Positions 63,101-64,000 of a stretch of DNA of 64,000 nucleotides are shown here, one piece after another (position 1 is the first letter of the stretch; each line of letters begins with the position of its first letter). This DNA comes from Companilactobacillus formosensis (GTDB taxonomy: Bacteria; Bacillota; Bacilli; Lactobacillales; Lactobacillaceae). Position numbers and translations under genes: made by a program. The notes beneath the pieces are model-generated. The model was not told the origin of the DNA. It did no database searches and was given only the letters and a program-made list of their open reading frames with translations. The stretch covers positions 9,187-73,186 of the forward strand of contig NZ_BJDU01000008.1 in NCBI RefSeq assembly GCF_005405305.1, written 5' to 3'.

Positions 63101-63806
63101 TAGGTAAACCTCCTTCGTAGACTTTTTCGTAATACTCTTCGACACCTAAGTGATACTTTTCTTGAATCGATTCGACTGAACGCATTTCATAAACCGTCTT
63201 GTCTTTAATAATTACGATGTCATCCAACAAACTAGCAATTTCTGTCACGTAGTGATCACTAATAATGATTGTAGAATCATCCGACTTCCAACGAATAATA
63301 CTACTAATGATCTTTTTGCGGGACATACTATCGATTCCACTCATCGGTTCATCTAACAAATACAATTTCGTATCTCGTGCTAAAGCTAAAGCAATTACTA
63401 ACTTACCTAGAGTCCCGGTTGAAAGACTAGATAATCGTTTTGATTCATCCAATTCCAAATACTGAGCAATTTCTTGATACTTTTCCATTGAAAAATCAGG
63501 ATAAACATTTTGGTAAAAGCTAACGATCTCATCTATTTTAGTATTGCGATTGAAACCACCTAATTCATCGCTCAAACTGACATTTTTCTTAATATTAGCC
63601 TTCTTAGTTTTACCATCTACCGTTATAACGCCTTCTTTAATGGAATTAACGCCTGCAATCAATCTCATTAAGGTCGTTTTACCAGCTCCATTTTCTCCTA
63701 GGAGTCCGATAATTTTTCCACTGACAATTGATAAGTTGATATTATCTAAAATAGTCTTGTAGTTTTTCTTGTACGTTAAATTGTTTATCTTAAGTAATTC
63801 TGTCAT
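63093..63806 (-). CDS. ABC exporter ATP-binding protein
   Basis: 237 residues with Walker A GENGAGKTT, Walker B LYLLDEPMSGID and H-loop IIISDHYVTE. The signature is unusual (LSTGTLGKLVIALAL rather than LSGGQ), as seen in YtrB/YhcG-like exporters that work with small permeases. GGAGGAG precedes the ATG. Confidence 0.9.
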   Translation of the reverse strand: MTELLKINNLTYKKNYKTILDNINLSIVSGKIIGLLGENGAGKTTLMRLIAGVNSIKEGVITVDGKTKKANIKKNVSLSDELGGFNRNTKIDEIVSFYQNVYPDFSMEKYQEIAQYLELDESKRLSSLSTGTLGKLVIALALARDTKLYLLDEPMSGIDSMSRKKIISSIIRWKSDDSTIIISDHYVTEIASLLDDIVIIKDKTVYEMRSVESIQEKYHLGVEEYYEKVYEGGLPNE

Positions 63807-63824
63807 TTTATCTCCTCCTTTTTA

Positions 63825-64000
63825 CTTAGTTGCTTCTGACCATCTATTCAATAGATATAAATTCAGAAATGTCAAAACAACATTCCAAGCTACTAATATC
63901 AGTAAACTCATATTGAGCATTCTCACGACACTGCTGAAACTAGTAGTAACTTCTCTTATCCCTAGAAGAATCGAAGTGTTGGCAGTAATAGCATTGAACG
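63825..64000 (-). CDS. ABC exporter membrane protein, C-terminal part only
   Basis: An open frame entering from the window end. The last 58 residues end in a hydrophobic helix and LYLLNRWSEATK, closely like the ends of the two permeases downstream. It is 18 bases before the ATPase gene, so it belongs to the same operon. Confidence 0.8.

Overview
The window is low-GC Firmicutes chromosome of the Lactobacillaceae type. The signs are strong AGGAGG ribosome binding sites, Gram-positive lipoproteins and an LPxTG surface protein, lac/tagatose-6-phosphate genes, a tyrosine-type T-box and a type II-A CRISPR-Cas9 locus. A Companilactobacillus-like organism is a guess, not something I can prove here. 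I see no transposase, integrase, rRNA or tRNA gene.

Layout. 0-5.6 kb: GT-C-like membrane protein, split ThrE-type exporter, LPxTG protein with two NEAT-like domains, proline iminopeptidase. 5.6-12.7 kb: polyphosphate kinase with a DUF2252 protein, then a polysaccharide operon (degenerate GGDEF protein, 49-residue membrane protein, processive GT2 synthase, GH8 hydrolase). 12.9-19.5 kb: galactitol-type PTS divergent from a DeoR regulator and lacABCD. 19.6-21.9 kb: small membrane protein, MerR regulator, secreted nuclease with a lipoprotein. 22-28.8 kb: cas9-cas1-cas2-csn2, a tracrRNA gene antisense between cas9 and cas1, a seven-repeat array and decayed repeats behind it. 28.9-33 kb: flavodoxin, NAD(P)-binding protein, tandem histidine phosphatases, and a trans-sulfuration enzyme behind a cysteine-codon leader peptide and attenuator. 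33.1-37.8 kb: lacT-lacF-lacG-lacE with two antiterminator sites. 38-46.3 kb: PEP carboxykinase-like protein, lipoprotein, CoA-disulfide reductase/rhodanese, tRNA deacylase, MacAB-like exporter. 46.4-51.2 kb: NhaC antiporter behind a T-box, and a polar amino acid ABC transporter. 51.5-64 kb: BceAB-type ABC transporter, APC permease, NrnA, aldo/keto reductase, a third histidine phosphatase lacking its catalytic histidine, lipoate ligase, small membrane proteins and another ABC exporter cut by the window end.

How genes work together. LacF/LacE import lactose as lactose-6-phosphate and LacG releases galactose-6-phosphate. LacAB, LacC and LacD, 15 kb away, take that to triose phosphates. The galactitol-type PTS beside lacABCD probably supplies galactose-6-phosphate directly, because no galactitol-phosphate dehydrogenase is present. 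Control is visible as antiterminator sites, catabolite-response-like sites and repeated operator-like motifs.

The two most interesting signals are not ordinary genes. The first is a family of about 170-bp elements (1-150, 54225-54395, 54448-54615, 60179-60253, 61175-61265). They keep junction sequences constant while helix sequences change in a compensatory way. The second is a complete ribosome-mediated attenuator at 31409-31608: a leader peptide with three consecutive Cys codons, a 13-bp antiterminator helix and a competing terminator, ahead of a cystathionine gamma-synthase/lyase gene.
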